NCBI GenBank assembly: GCA_964478455.1
Contig: CAYZJD010000027.1
Coordinates: 1 to 21,478, forward strand
DNA length: 21,478 bases
Source: CAYZJD01 sp964478455
Lineage (GTDB): Bacteria; Acidobacteriota; Terriglobia; Bryobacterales; Bryobacteraceae
Reading direction: 5' to 3'
Of this stretch, positions 1 through 7,109 are shown piece by piece. The position numbers and the translations under genes were made by a program. Each line of letters begins with the position of its first letter. Within the stretch, counting starts at the first letter, position 1. A model generated the notes under the pieces. The model made no database searches, was not told the DNA's origin, and was given only the letters and a program-made list of their open reading frames with translations.

Positions 1-593
1 CGTCCCATCTCAAGCTCGGCAACGTGCGGAACGACATCATGAGACCGCTGGCGCTGGCGGGCATGGGCGGCGCAGTCATCGGCGCCATCGGGCTGGTGCG
101 GCTTCCGGTGCGCCCGGTGAGCCTGCTGGTCGGGCTGATTCTGGCCGCCATGGGGGTGGTGATCATCTACCGGTTTGCTTCCCGCGAGAGTCATGCCTTC
201 GGAGTGGAGAACGCCGCGCCCTACCGGCGGCGGCACCTGGCGGGACTCGGGTTCGTGGCCGGGCTGATCGACGCGATCGGCGGCGGAGGCTGGGGACCGA
301 TCTGCACGCCGAGCCTGGTCATCACCGGCACGCGGCCCTCCGAGGCGGTCGGTTCGGTGAACCTGGCCGAGTTCTTCGTCACTGCCGCCACCAGCGTCAC
401 CCTGATCGTGTTGATCGGCGTCTCGCGGTTCCGTTGGGACATCGTGCTGGCGCTGATGGTCGCCGGGGCGCTGGCCGCGCTGCCGGCGGCGTGGTTTTGC
501 CGGCGCTTGCCGCACCGCGTGCTGGGGCTGGCCGTGGGCGCGCTCGTGCTGGCGTTGAGCCTGCACAACGTTTGGCGAGCCTGGGCGAAGTAG
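1..593 (+). CDS. TauE/SafE family sulfite exporter / permease, C-terminal part
   Basis: This is the C-terminal 196 residues of a TauE/SafE-type membrane permease, a family that exports sulfite, sulfoacetate or related anions across the inner membrane. The frame is open from base 3, and the residues before the first possible GTG (position 24) still look like the family's cytoplasmic loop (HLKLGNV). The true start is therefore off the left edge and position 24 is not a start. Several hydrophobic helices are visible, and the family-type glycine-rich segment (GGGGWGP) lies in the middle, followed by the second-half helices. The gene ends at TAG 591-593. The substrate cannot be told from sequence. 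ATP sulfurylase two genes downstream makes a sulfur anion plausible, but that is only an inference. Confidence 0.85.
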   Translation, partial: SHLKLGNVRNDIMRPLALAGMGGAVIGAIGLVRLPVRPVSLLVGLILAAMGVVIIYRFASRESHAFGVENAAPYRRRHLAGLGFVAGLIDAIGGGGWGPICTPSLVITGTRPSEAVGSVNLAEFFVTAATSVTLIVLIGVSRFRWDIVLALMVAGALAALPAAWFCRRLPHRVLGLAVGALVLALSLHNVWRAWAK

Positions 594-621
594 GTTGCCG
601 GTGGCACGCAAGGGCTTGGTG

Positions 622-627
622 TACGCT
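622..627 (+). promoter_or_regulatory. Possible -10 element (TACGCT) of a leaderless DUF72 transcript
   Basis: The hexamer TACGCT fits TANNNT and ends 7 nt before the ATG at 635. No Shine-Dalgarno sequence is visible in front of that ATG. This spacing is what a leaderless mRNA would show. No convincing -35 element is seen. Confidence 0.3.
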
Positions 628-634
628 GGTTCTA

Positions 635-1375
635 ATGGCTGGGCTATTCGCCGGAAGTTCCGGCTTCGCGTATCCGAACTGGAAACCGGCATTCTATCCG
701 AGGAAGCTGCCGGCAAAACAGTTTCTGCAATACTATGCCGGCCGCCTGAACAGCGTGGAGATCAACTATACCTTCCGGCGGCTGCCCGCGGCGGCGACGC
801 TCGAGTCGTGGGTGGGCGCAACTCCGCCGGGCTTCCTGTTCGCCCTCAAGGCGCACATGCGAATCACGCACGTTCTGCGGCTCAAGGAGGCCGCGGGTTT
901 TCTGGAGGTCTTCCTCAAGGCGATCGATCCGCTGCGGTCGGTGAAACGGCTGGGGCCGATCCTGTTCCAGTTGCCTCCCGACATGCGAAAGAACGCGGAA
1001 CTGCTGGCCGCTTTTTTGAAGGAGTTGCCCAGCGATCTGCGCTGCGTGTTCGAGTTTCGGCATGCGTCGTGGCTGACTGACGAGGTCTACGAGATGCTCA
1101 AGGAGCGGAACGCCTGCCTGTGCCTGGCCGAGTCGGACAAGTTCGAGACGCCGGAAGTTCTGACGGCCGGCTTCTACTACGCGCGGCTGCGGCGGGGCCA
1201 GTACTCGCCCGAGGAGCGCGCCGAGATCGGCCGCAAGGCTGAGGCCCTGGTCGCCGGAGGCCGGGACGTGTTCCTTTACTTCAAGCACGAAGAAACCGCA
1301 GATGGCGCGATGTACGCCGAGGAACTGCTCCGCGCGAGAAGCGGAAACGCGGCCGGCGCAACCGGCATTAGCTAA
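635..1375 (+). CDS. DUF72 domain-containing protein (YecE-like)
   Basis: This 246-residue protein matches the DUF72/YecE family, a TIM-barrel-like family of unknown biochemical role that is very widespread in bacteria. Visible family signatures are GSSGFAYPNW near the N terminus, SVEINYTFRRLP around residues 40-51, an FEFRHASW segment in the middle, and FLYFKHEE near the C terminus, which resembles the family's FNN/FKH-type ending. I chose ATG 635 because the family starts just before the GxSGF motif. The frame is open further upstream to 434, but that stretch overlaps the permease gene and codes for low-complexity Arg/Ala/Gly protein. No Shine-Dalgarno is seen before 635. The stop codon overlaps the ribosome binding site of the next gene, so the two genes are probably cotranscribed. 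Confidence 0.88.
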   Translation: MAGLFAGSSGFAYPNWKPAFYPRKLPAKQFLQYYAGRLNSVEINYTFRRLPAAATLESWVGATPPGFLFALKAHMRITHVLRLKEAAGFLEVFLKAIDPLRSVKRLGPILFQLPPDMRKNAELLAAFLKELPSDLRCVFEFRHASWLTDEVYEMLKERNACLCLAESDKFETPEVLTAGFYYARLRRGQYSPEERAEIGRKAEALVAGGRDVFLYFKHEETADGAMYAEELLRARSGNAAGATGIS

Positions 1376-1383
1376 GGAGATTG

Positions 1384-2325
1384 ATGAGCAGACTGGTACC
1401 ACCCCACGGTTCGCCCCAGTTGAAGCCGCTGCTGGTCGAAGGCGAGGAACGGTTGGACGAGATCAAGAGAGCGGGACGCCTGAAGAGGGTCCCCATGACG
1501 TCGCGGGAGACGAGCGACCTCATCATGATGGGCATCGGCGCGTTCACGCCCCTTGAAGGCTTCATGGGCCACGACGACTGGCGCGGCTGCTGCGACTCTT
1601 ATTCCCTGCCTTCGCGGAAGGGACTCTTCTGGCCGATCCCCATCACTTTGTCCGCCTCCCAGGATCTGGCGGATTCGATCCGGCCCGGAGAAGAGGTGGC
1701 GCTGTATGACACGGAAACAGAGTCCGTGATGGGCACGATGCGCGTCGAGGAGAAGTACTCGATCGACAAGCACCACGAATGCCGCGAGATCTTCCGCACC
1801 ACCGACGCGGCGCATCCCGGCGTCGAGAAGGTGATGGAGCAGGGGCCGGTCAACCTGGCCGGCCCGGTGCGTGTGTTGTCGGAGTCCTACTACCCGGAGA
1901 TGTTCGCCGGCATCTACCAGCGGCCGGCCGAGGCGCGCCGGATCTTTGAAGAACGCGGATGGGAAACGGTGGCCGCGCTCCAGCTCCGCAATCCGATGCA
2001 CAACTCGCACGCTTACCTTGCCTGGGTGGCGATCGAGGTCTGCGACGGCGTGTACATTCACCAGCTTGTCGGCAAGCTGAAACCGGGCGACATCCCGGCC
2101 GAGGTGCGCGTGCGCGCGATCGACGCGCTGGTGAACAAGTACTTCCGCAAAGACCGCGTCGTGCAGGGTGGCTACCCGATGGAGATGCGCTACGCCGGGC
2201 CGCGCGAGGCGCTGCTGCACGCGGTCTTCCGGCAGAACTACGGTTGCTCGCACCTCATCGTGGGGCGCGACCATGCCGGCGTGGGCAACTACTATGGCCC
2301 GTTCGACGCCCAGCACATCTTCAAC
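1384..2325 (+). CDS. sat: Sulfate adenylyltransferase (ATP sulfurylase), 3' end lost in assembly gap
   Basis: ATP sulfurylase joins sulfate and ATP to give adenosine 5'-phosphosulfate, the first step of sulfate activation (or runs in reverse in dissimilatory sulfur metabolism). The 314 visible residues carry the nucleotide-binding motif QLRNPMHNSH (residues 200-209), the second signature GRDHAGVG (294-301) and the conserved YYGPFDAQ that follows. The N-terminal PUA-like domain is present. Single-chain homologues are about 380-400 residues, so roughly 70-90 residues should lie in the run of N. ATG 1384 is preceded at good spacing by AAGGAG (1374-1379); a TTG directly before it at 1381 is less likely. 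The Shine-Dalgarno overlaps the stop of the DUF72 gene. No APS kinase, APS reductase or CysD/N genes are visible, so direction and pathway remain open. Confidence 0.93.
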
Positions 2326-2425
2326 NNNNNNNNNNNNNNNNNNNNNNNNNNNNNNNNNNNNNNNNNNNNNNNNNNNNNNNNNNNNNNNNNNNNNNNNNNN
2401 NNNNNNNNNNNNNNNNNNNNNNNNN
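2326..2425. other. Assembly gap of exactly 100 N
   Basis: One hundred consecutive N join two contigs. The round number is the usual placeholder for a gap of unknown size. It removes the end of sat and the start of the following isomerase gene. Frames that appear open across it are artefacts: sat lies in one frame before the gap and the isomerase in another after it. Further genes could be hidden here. Confidence 0.98.
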
Positions 2426-3217
2426 CTGGCGCGCGAGCATCGGCGCCTCGGCTACAGCGCCGCCTACTGTCCCGAGGCCAAGGCGGGCGACACAGCCCGC
2501 GTGCGCGAGATCGAGAAGGCGTTCGCCGCCGAGAACGTCGTCATCGCCGAAGTCGGCCGGTGGGTCAACATGCTCGATCCCGATACCGAGAAGCGCAAGG
2601 CCAACCTCAGAATTGTCGCCGAGGGACTTGCCCTGGCCGAGGCCGTCGGCGCGCGCTGCTGCGTGGACATCGCCGGATCCTTCAACCCGAAGGTCTGGTT
2701 TGGACCTCATCCAGGCAATTTCTCGAAGGAGTTCTTCGACGCCACCGTGGAAAACTGCCGGCGCGTCATCGACGACATCAAACCGAGCCGCACGAAGTTC
2801 ACCATCGAGATGATGGGCTGGAGTATTCCCGACGGCCCGGATTCGTACCTTAAGCTGATCAAGGCGGTGGACCGCCCGGCCTTCGGCGTGCACATGGACG
2901 TCTGCAACGGGATCAACAGCCCGGAGCGCTTCTACCGGAACGCCGAGTTCATCGAGGAATGCTTCCGCAAGCTCGGCCGCTGGGTCGCCTCCTGCCACGC
3001 GAAGGACCTGGATTGGGTGGTCGAGATGAACGTGCATTTCGTGGAGGTCGTTCCCGGCCGGGGCCAGGTGGATTACCGCGCGTATCTTCGGGAACTGGCG
3101 AAACTCCCCGTGGACGCGCCGCTAATGATCGAGCACTTGAAAACACCGCAGGAGTACGAAGAAGGGAAGCGCCACATTCAAAAGGTGGCGCAGGAATTGG
3201 AACTTTCATTTGCCTGA
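2426..3217 (+). CDS. Sugar phosphate isomerase/epimerase (AP endonuclease family 2 TIM barrel), 5' end in gap
   Basis: The visible 263 residues are most of a xylose-isomerase-like TIM barrel, a family that isomerises or epimerises sugars and inositol derivatives using a divalent metal. The expected acidic and histidine ligands appear in order on successive strands: TIEMMGW (Glu), HMDVCNGI (Asp), ASCHAKD (His) and LMIEHLK (Glu). The frame opens directly at the end of the gap, so the start codon and about 20-40 residues are missing. The following gene is another member of the same superfamily with its ATG 11 bp after this stop, which suggests an operon for catabolism of an unusual sugar or polyol. 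The substrate cannot be assigned. Confidence 0.85.
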   Translation: MAREHRRLGYSAAYCPEAKAGDTARVREIEKAFAAENVVIAEVGRWVNMLDPDTEKRKANLRIVAEGLALAEAVGARCCVDIAGSFNPKVWFGPHPGNFSKEFFDATVENCRRVIDDIKPSRTKFTIEMMGWSIPDGPDSYLKLIKAVDRPAFGVHMDVCNGINSPERFYRNAEFIEECFRKLGRWVASCHAKDLDWVVEMNVHFVEVVPGRGQVDYRAYLRELAKLPVDAPLMIEHLKTPQEYEEGKRHIQKVAQELELSFA

Positions 3218-3228
3218 GGAGAGCCATC

Positions 3229-4086
3229 ATGCTGAACCGACGTGAATTCCTTGCTGTCTCGGCCGCTGCCGCGGCCGCCGGCTCCACGCGCCTTCCCATC
3301 AAGAAGGCGCTTTACCTGAGCATGCTTCCCGAAAAGCTGAGCCTGGCCGACCGCTTCCAGCTCGCCCGCAACTGCGGGTTCGAGGAAATCGAGCTGCCGA
3401 CCATGGAAGATCAGAAGCAGGCCGAGGAGGCCAAGAAGGCCGCCGAGAAGACCGGCTTGCGCATCCACTCGGTGATGAACCAGGCGCACTGGGACTTCCC
3501 GCTCTCTTCGGCCGACGCCGCTGTCGTCGCCAAGAGCATGAAGGGCATGGAGACCAGCCTGCGCAACGCGCACTTCTGGGGCGCCGAGACGGTGTTGCTG
3601 GTCCCCGCGGTGGTGAATCCGCAGACCAGTTACAAGGACGCCTGGACGCGCTCGCAGGCGCAGATCCGCAAGCTGATTCCGCTGGCGCAGGAGCTGAAGG
3701 TCATCATCGCCGTCGAGGAAGTCTGGAACAAGTTCCTGCTGAGCCCGCTCGAATTCGCGCAGTATGTCGACGAATTCAAGAGCCCGTGGGTGAAGGCTTA
3801 CCTCGACGTCGGCAACCTGCTGTTCTACGGCTACCCGCAGGACTGGATCCGCACCCTCGGGAAGCGCATCGTGAAGCTCCACTTTAAGGACTTCCGCTGG
3901 AGCTGGAAGACGATGAAGACGGAGTTCGTGAATCTCCGGGAGGGCGACGTCGACTGGAAGGAAGTCCACAAGGCGCTGGCCGAGGTCGGCTACAAAGGCA
4001 CCGCGACCGCCGAGCTGGACTCGGGCGACGAGGCCTATCTGCGCGACGTGGCCAAGCGCATGGACCTGATCCTTTCCGGCGCATAA
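3229..4086 (+). CDS. Sugar phosphate isomerase/epimerase with Tat-like N terminus
   Basis: This 285-residue protein is a second TIM-barrel isomerase of the AP-endonuclease-2 superfamily. It starts with a twin-arginine motif (NRREFL, residues 3-8) and a short alanine-rich hydrophobic stretch, the usual form of Tat-signal-carrying isomerases in Acidobacteriota and Planctomycetota, so export is likely although the hydrophobic core is short. Metal-ligand segments are IIAVEEVW (Glu), AYLDVGNL (Asp), KLHFKDFRW (His) and ATAELDSGDE (Glu). ATG 3229 is chosen because GAGGAG (3216-3221) stands at proper distance and the Tat motif follows immediately; the longer open frame upstream overlaps the previous gene. 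The GGGGACAGCC repeat begins 4 bp after the TAA stop. Confidence 0.85.
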   Translation: MLNRREFLAVSAAAAAAGSTRLPIKKALYLSMLPEKLSLADRFQLARNCGFEEIELPTMEDQKQAEEAKKAAEKTGLRIHSVMNQAHWDFPLSSADAAVVAKSMKGMETSLRNAHFWGAETVLLVPAVVNPQTSYKDAWTRSQAQIRKLIPLAQELKVIIAVEEVWNKFLLSPLEFAQYVDEFKSPWVKAYLDVGNLLFYGYPQDWIRTLGKRIVKLHFKDFRWSWKTMKTEFVNLREGDVDWKEVHKALAEVGYKGTATAELDSGDEAYLRDVAKRMDLILSGA

Positions 4087-4090
4087 AACC

Positions 4091-4158
4091 GGGGACAGCC
4101 CGCATGTTTCCGCGCGCGCCTCGTGCGCCAGCAGTGTGGGAACACGCCGGCTGTCCCC
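4091..4158 (+). repeat. REP-like palindromic element, two inverted arms
   Basis: The left arm (4091-4113) begins GGGGACAGCCCGCATG. The reverse complement of the right arm (4136-4158) begins GGGGACAGCCGGCGTG. The two arms agree at 19 of 23 positions, so the whole 68 bp can fold back on itself. The centre (4112-4127) contains further GCGC self-complementarity. It fills most of the 88 bp between the isomerase stop and sppA. The stretch 4085-4115 is identical over 31 bp, in opposite orientation, to 12185-12215. The layout resembles REP/BIME elements moved by RAYT transposases; no transposase is in the window. Confidence 0.8.
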
Positions 4159-4162
4159 CTGT

Positions 4163-4168
4163 TAGTCT
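4163..4168 (+). promoter_or_regulatory. Possible extended -10 element (TGTTAGTCT) before sppA
   Basis: TAGTCT preceded by TGT fits an extended -10 box (TGnTANNNT) and ends 6 nt before the ATG at 4175, which has at best a weak GAAGG upstream. This would give a leaderless sppA mRNA. It sits directly after the right arm of the palindromic repeat. Confidence 0.3.
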
Positions 4169-4174
4169 GAAGGC

Positions 4175-5890
4175 ATGGCGAAGTTCCTTATTGGCGTCCT
4201 GACGGGCGTGATTCTCGCGGGTCTGGTGGCGGTGATCGGCGTCTTCGCGCTCGTCCGCCTGAGCGAGCGACCGCCGGCCGTTCCGGCGGATGCCACGTTG
4301 GTCCTCAACCTGGACGGCGAGGTTCCCGAGCGCGCGCCGGTGGGCATCCCGCTGCCCTTCTTTGAAGAACGCGAGCCGCTGTCGGTGAGCGACATCTGGC
4401 GGGTCTTGAGGCGCGCCGAGAGCGACTCGCGCATTCGCGCCGTCGTGCTGATGCCGGGACGCGTTCGCGTCGGCTGGGGCAAGCTCCAGCAGATTCACGA
4501 GTGCCTCGCGCGCTTCCGCAAATCCGGCAAGCCGCTGGTGGCTTTCCTGCGGACTCCCGGGACGGCCGAATATTACCTGGCCACCGCTTGCGACCGGATC
4601 TACATGCCGCCGGAGGACCTGCTGATGCTCAAGGGCCTCCGCGCCGAGCTGATGTACTTCCGCAAGACGCTGGACAAGCTCGGCGTCCAGGTGGACGTCG
4701 AGCACGCCGGAAAGTACAAGGACTACGGCGACATGTTCACCCGCACGGCGATGAGCCCGGAAACGCGCGAGGTGCTCAACTCGGTGCTGGACGAACTGTA
4801 CGGCGGTCTGGTGAAGACCGTTGCCGCCGGGCGCGGGAAGACGCCTGAGGAGATCCGCGCCACCATCGACGAGGGACCGTTCCTGGCTCGCCAGGCCCGC
4901 GACAAAGGGCTCATCGACGGACTGCTTTACGAAGACCAGGTGTTCGACGAAGTCAAGAAGCGAGTGGCCGGCGGCAGGATCAACCGCTTCAGCGGTAGGC
5001 GCTATTTGCGGGCAATCGCCTCGGAATTCGAAGGCGGCCGGCGCGTGGCGCTCGTCACCGCGCAGGGCAGCATCCTGAGCGGCAGCGGTGAAGAACTGGC
5101 GGGCGACGGCGCCATCCTTTCCCAGGACTTCAACCGGCTGCTGCGGCAGGTTGGCGACGACGGCTCTATTCGCGCGGTGATCGTCCGCATCGATTCGCCC
5201 GGCGGGAGTTCTTTTGCCTCCGACGAAATCTGGCGCGAGATGAACGCGCTGAGCCGGAGGAAGCCGGTGGTGATCTCGATGTCGGACGCCGCCGCCTCCG
5301 GCGGATACTACATCGGGATGACCGGGGATCCGATCGTGGCCTACCCCGGCACCTTCACCGGCTCGATCGGGGTTGTCTTCGGCAAGGTGAACCTCCGCGG
5401 GCTCTATGACAAGCTGGGCATCACCAAGGACGTCCTCTTGCGCGGCCGCTTCGCCGCCATCGATTCCGACTACGAGCCGCTGAGCGACGCCGCCCGGCAG
5501 AAGCTGCGCGAGGGGATCGACGACAACTACCGCGTGTTCGTCGAGCGCGTCGCCCAGGCCCGCAAGCGCAAGTTCGAGGAAGTCGAACCCCTGGCGCAGG
5601 GGCGGGTCTGGCTCGGCTCCCAGGCCAAGGAACGCGGCTTGGTCGATGAACTTGGCGGGATCGACCGCGCCATCGAGCTGGCCCGCAACAAAGCCAGAAT
5701 CGGGCCGGAGGAACGAGTGACGCTGGTGGTCTACCCGCGCAAACGAACGATCTTCGAGCGGCTCATGAGCCGCACCAGGGAATCTCTCGTCGACAGCCGC
5801 CTGCGCGCGTTGCTCGAGGAGATGCGCGCCGCGGCGTGGCTTGAAGGCGGCATGCTGCGGCTGATGCCGTACAGTATCAGCGTTCGTTAG
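4175..5890 (+). CDS. sppA: Signal peptide peptidase SppA, long (67K) type
   Basis: SppA is a membrane-anchored serine protease that degrades cleaved signal peptides. The 571-residue length fits the long, two-domain form. Residues 4-28 form the single N-terminal membrane anchor. The first S49 domain carries the general-base lysine in GKYKDYGDMF (Lys182, aligning with E. coli Lys209). The second domain carries the nucleophile in DAAASGGYY (Ser375, aligning with E. coli Ser409). The catalytic dyad is therefore complete. DSPGG (around 340-354) and TGSIGV (395-400) are further family signatures. ATG 4175 is the only start that places the membrane anchor at the N terminus. The gene ends 14 bp before the next start, whose ribosome binding site follows the stop, so the two are likely cotranscribed although not functionally related. 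Confidence 0.93.
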   Translation: MAKFLIGVLTGVILAGLVAVIGVFALVRLSERPPAVPADATLVLNLDGEVPERAPVGIPLPFFEEREPLSVSDIWRVLRRAESDSRIRAVVLMPGRVRVGWGKLQQIHECLARFRKSGKPLVAFLRTPGTAEYYLATACDRIYMPPEDLLMLKGLRAELMYFRKTLDKLGVQVDVEHAGKYKDYGDMFTRTAMSPETREVLNSVLDELYGGLVKTVAAGRGKTPEEIRATIDEGPFLARQARDKGLIDGLLYEDQVFDEVKKRVAGGRINRFSGRRYLRAIASEFEGGRRVALVTAQGSILSGSGEELAGDGAILSQDFNRLLRQVGDDGSIRAVIVRIDSPGGSSFASDEIWREMNALSRRKPVVISMSDAAASGGYYIGMTGDPIVAYPGTFTGSIGVVFGKVNLRGLYDKLGITKDVLLRGRFAAIDSDYEPLSDAARQKLREGIDDNYRVFVERVAQARKRKFEEVEPLAQGRVWLGSQAKERGLVDELGGIDRAIELARNKARIGPEERVTLVVYPRKRTIFERLMSRTRESLVDSRLRALLEEMRAAAWLEGGMLRLMPYSISVR

Positions 5891-5904
5891 AAGGAGCTTG
5901 CCCC

Positions 5905-6930
5905 ATGCCCGACAAAATGGGAGTCGCTATCCTTGGGACCGGCTGGGTCTCCGGAGAGCACGTCAAGGCGTTCCAGCAGAACCCGCACACCGAAGTCGTC
6001 GCGATTCTGAGCCGCGACAAGGGCCGGGCGGAAGCCAAGGCGCGCGAGTACGGCCTCGACAACTGCCGCGGCTACGCCGATCTCGACGCGATTCTCAAGG
6101 ACGACCGCGTGCGGATCGTTTCCGTCTGCACGCCGCACCACCTGCACGTCGAGCAGGGCGTGGCGGCCGCGGACGCCGGCAAGCACATCTGCATGGAGAA
6201 GCCGATCGCCATCGATCTGGACGGGCTGCGCCGGCTTCACGCCGCGGTCCAGAAGGCCCGGGTGAAGACCGTCGTGAGCTTCGTGCTTCGCTGGAACCCG
6301 CTGCTCGAGACCATCAAAGTGATGCTCGCTGACGGCACGGTAGGCGCCCTGTTCTACGCCGAGGTCGATTACCTGCACGGCGTCGGACCGATGTATCCCT
6401 GCTACGAGTGGATCATCAAGAAGGAGATCGGCGCGAGCAGCATCTTGAGCGGCGGATGCCACGCCGTCGATGCGTTGCGCTGGTTCGTGGGCGAGGAAGC
6501 CGTCGAGGTGCTCGCCTACGCGAACACGAGCCCTTCCAACCCGTACCGCTACGAGTTCGAGCCGAACAGCGTCACGCTGGTCAAGTTCGCCGGGGGCAAG
6601 ATCGGCAAGGTGGCAAGCTGCCTGGAAGTCCAGATGCCGTACGCCTTCAACATTCTTCTCTGCGGCGACCAGGGGACCATCCGCAACAACCAGGTGTTCA
6701 CGCGCCGCTGGCCGGGCCAGATGGGTTGGGCGGCTATTCCCACCATCCTTCCGGACTCGGGCGACGTCTCGCATCACCCCTTCGTTGGCGAGATCAATCA
6801 CTTCGTGGATTGCATCCTCACCGGCCCTGAGTCGCACTGCAACATCGCCGACGCGGTAAAGACCCACGAAATCTGCCTGGCCACGGAGATCTCAGCGCAC
6901 GAAGGCCGCCCGGTAAAGCTGCCGCTGTGA
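5905..6930 (+). CDS. Gfo/Idh/MocA family NAD(P)-dependent oxidoreductase
   Basis: This 341-residue protein is a typical Gfo/Idh/MocA dehydrogenase, a family that oxidises or reduces sugars, inositols and related polyols with NAD(P). The Rossmann motif GTGWVSG is at residues 11-17, the conserved EKP at 98-100, and the GGCHAVDALRW helix with the likely catalytic His/Asp pair at 183-193. The C-terminal alpha/beta domain follows. ATG 5905 is preceded by AGAAGGAG at good spacing. With the two isomerases upstream of sppA it may belong to one sugar pathway, but the substrate is unknown. The gene ends at TGA 6928-6930, exactly where the defence-island remnants begin. Confidence 0.92.
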   Translation: MPDKMGVAILGTGWVSGEHVKAFQQNPHTEVVAILSRDKGRAEAKAREYGLDNCRGYADLDAILKDDRVRIVSVCTPHHLHVEQGVAAADAGKHICMEKPIAIDLDGLRRLHAAVQKARVKTVVSFVLRWNPLLETIKVMLADGTVGALFYAEVDYLHGVGPMYPCYEWIIKKEIGASSILSGGCHAVDALRWFVGEEAVEVLAYANTSPSNPYRYEFEPNSVTLVKFAGGKIGKVASCLEVQMPYAFNILLCGDQGTIRNNQVFTRRWPGQMGWAAIPTILPDSGDVSHHPFVGEINHFVDCILTGPESHCNIADAVKTHEICLATEISAHEGRPVKLPL

Positions 6931-7109
6931 CAAGGGGACAGGGGCTGAACAAGCCGGAAGACTTCATCCTTGCCATCGTAGTGGTGGAGGATTCGTCTCC
7001 CCCGATTCACTACGTGCGGCGTCCGTTCCAGCGTGATCCGAACTTCAGGGTCGAAAGCGTCAACCTCAACCTGAAGGAGCTTCTTGCCCGCGCGGAGGCG
7101 CCGACGTGA
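6931..7109 (+). pseudogene. C-terminal remnant of a DUF3883-type helicase-related protein
   Basis: From about 6946 an open frame codes for roughly 54 residues containing DFILAIVVVE, YVRRPFQRDP and ESVNLNLKELLARAE, ending at TGA 7107-7109. I recognise this as resembling the extreme C terminus of large SNF2/helicase-type defence proteins carrying DUF3883, where YVRxPFQxEP and SVNxxLxELLARA are typical. Such proteins exceed 900 residues, so nearly all of the gene is missing. The fragment joins directly to the stop of the oxidoreductase. A GTG at 6927 could start a 60-codon frame, but no Shine-Dalgarno supports it. The stop overlaps the GTG of the next gene (GTGA), which looks like an original operon junction that survived. 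The family assignment rests on memory of the motif, not on a search. Confidence 0.6.

Noticed and set aside
24..26. GTG as start of the permease gene
   Set aside because: The open frame and family-like residues continue to the window edge, so the gene is cut, not started here.
434..634. Longer N terminus for the DUF72 protein
   Set aside because: It would overlap the permease gene by 160 bp, and its residues do not resemble the family, which starts at the GSSGF segment after ATG 635.
1372..2316. 314-codon open frame on the minus strand opposite sat
   Set aside because: sat has unmistakable motifs on the + strand; the minus product shows only His/Arg/Val-rich shadow composition.
6933..6946. 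GGGGACAGGGGCTG as a fifth copy of the repeat
   Set aside because: Only the first eight bases match the core GGGGACAGCCCGC. It may be a remnant but cannot be supported.
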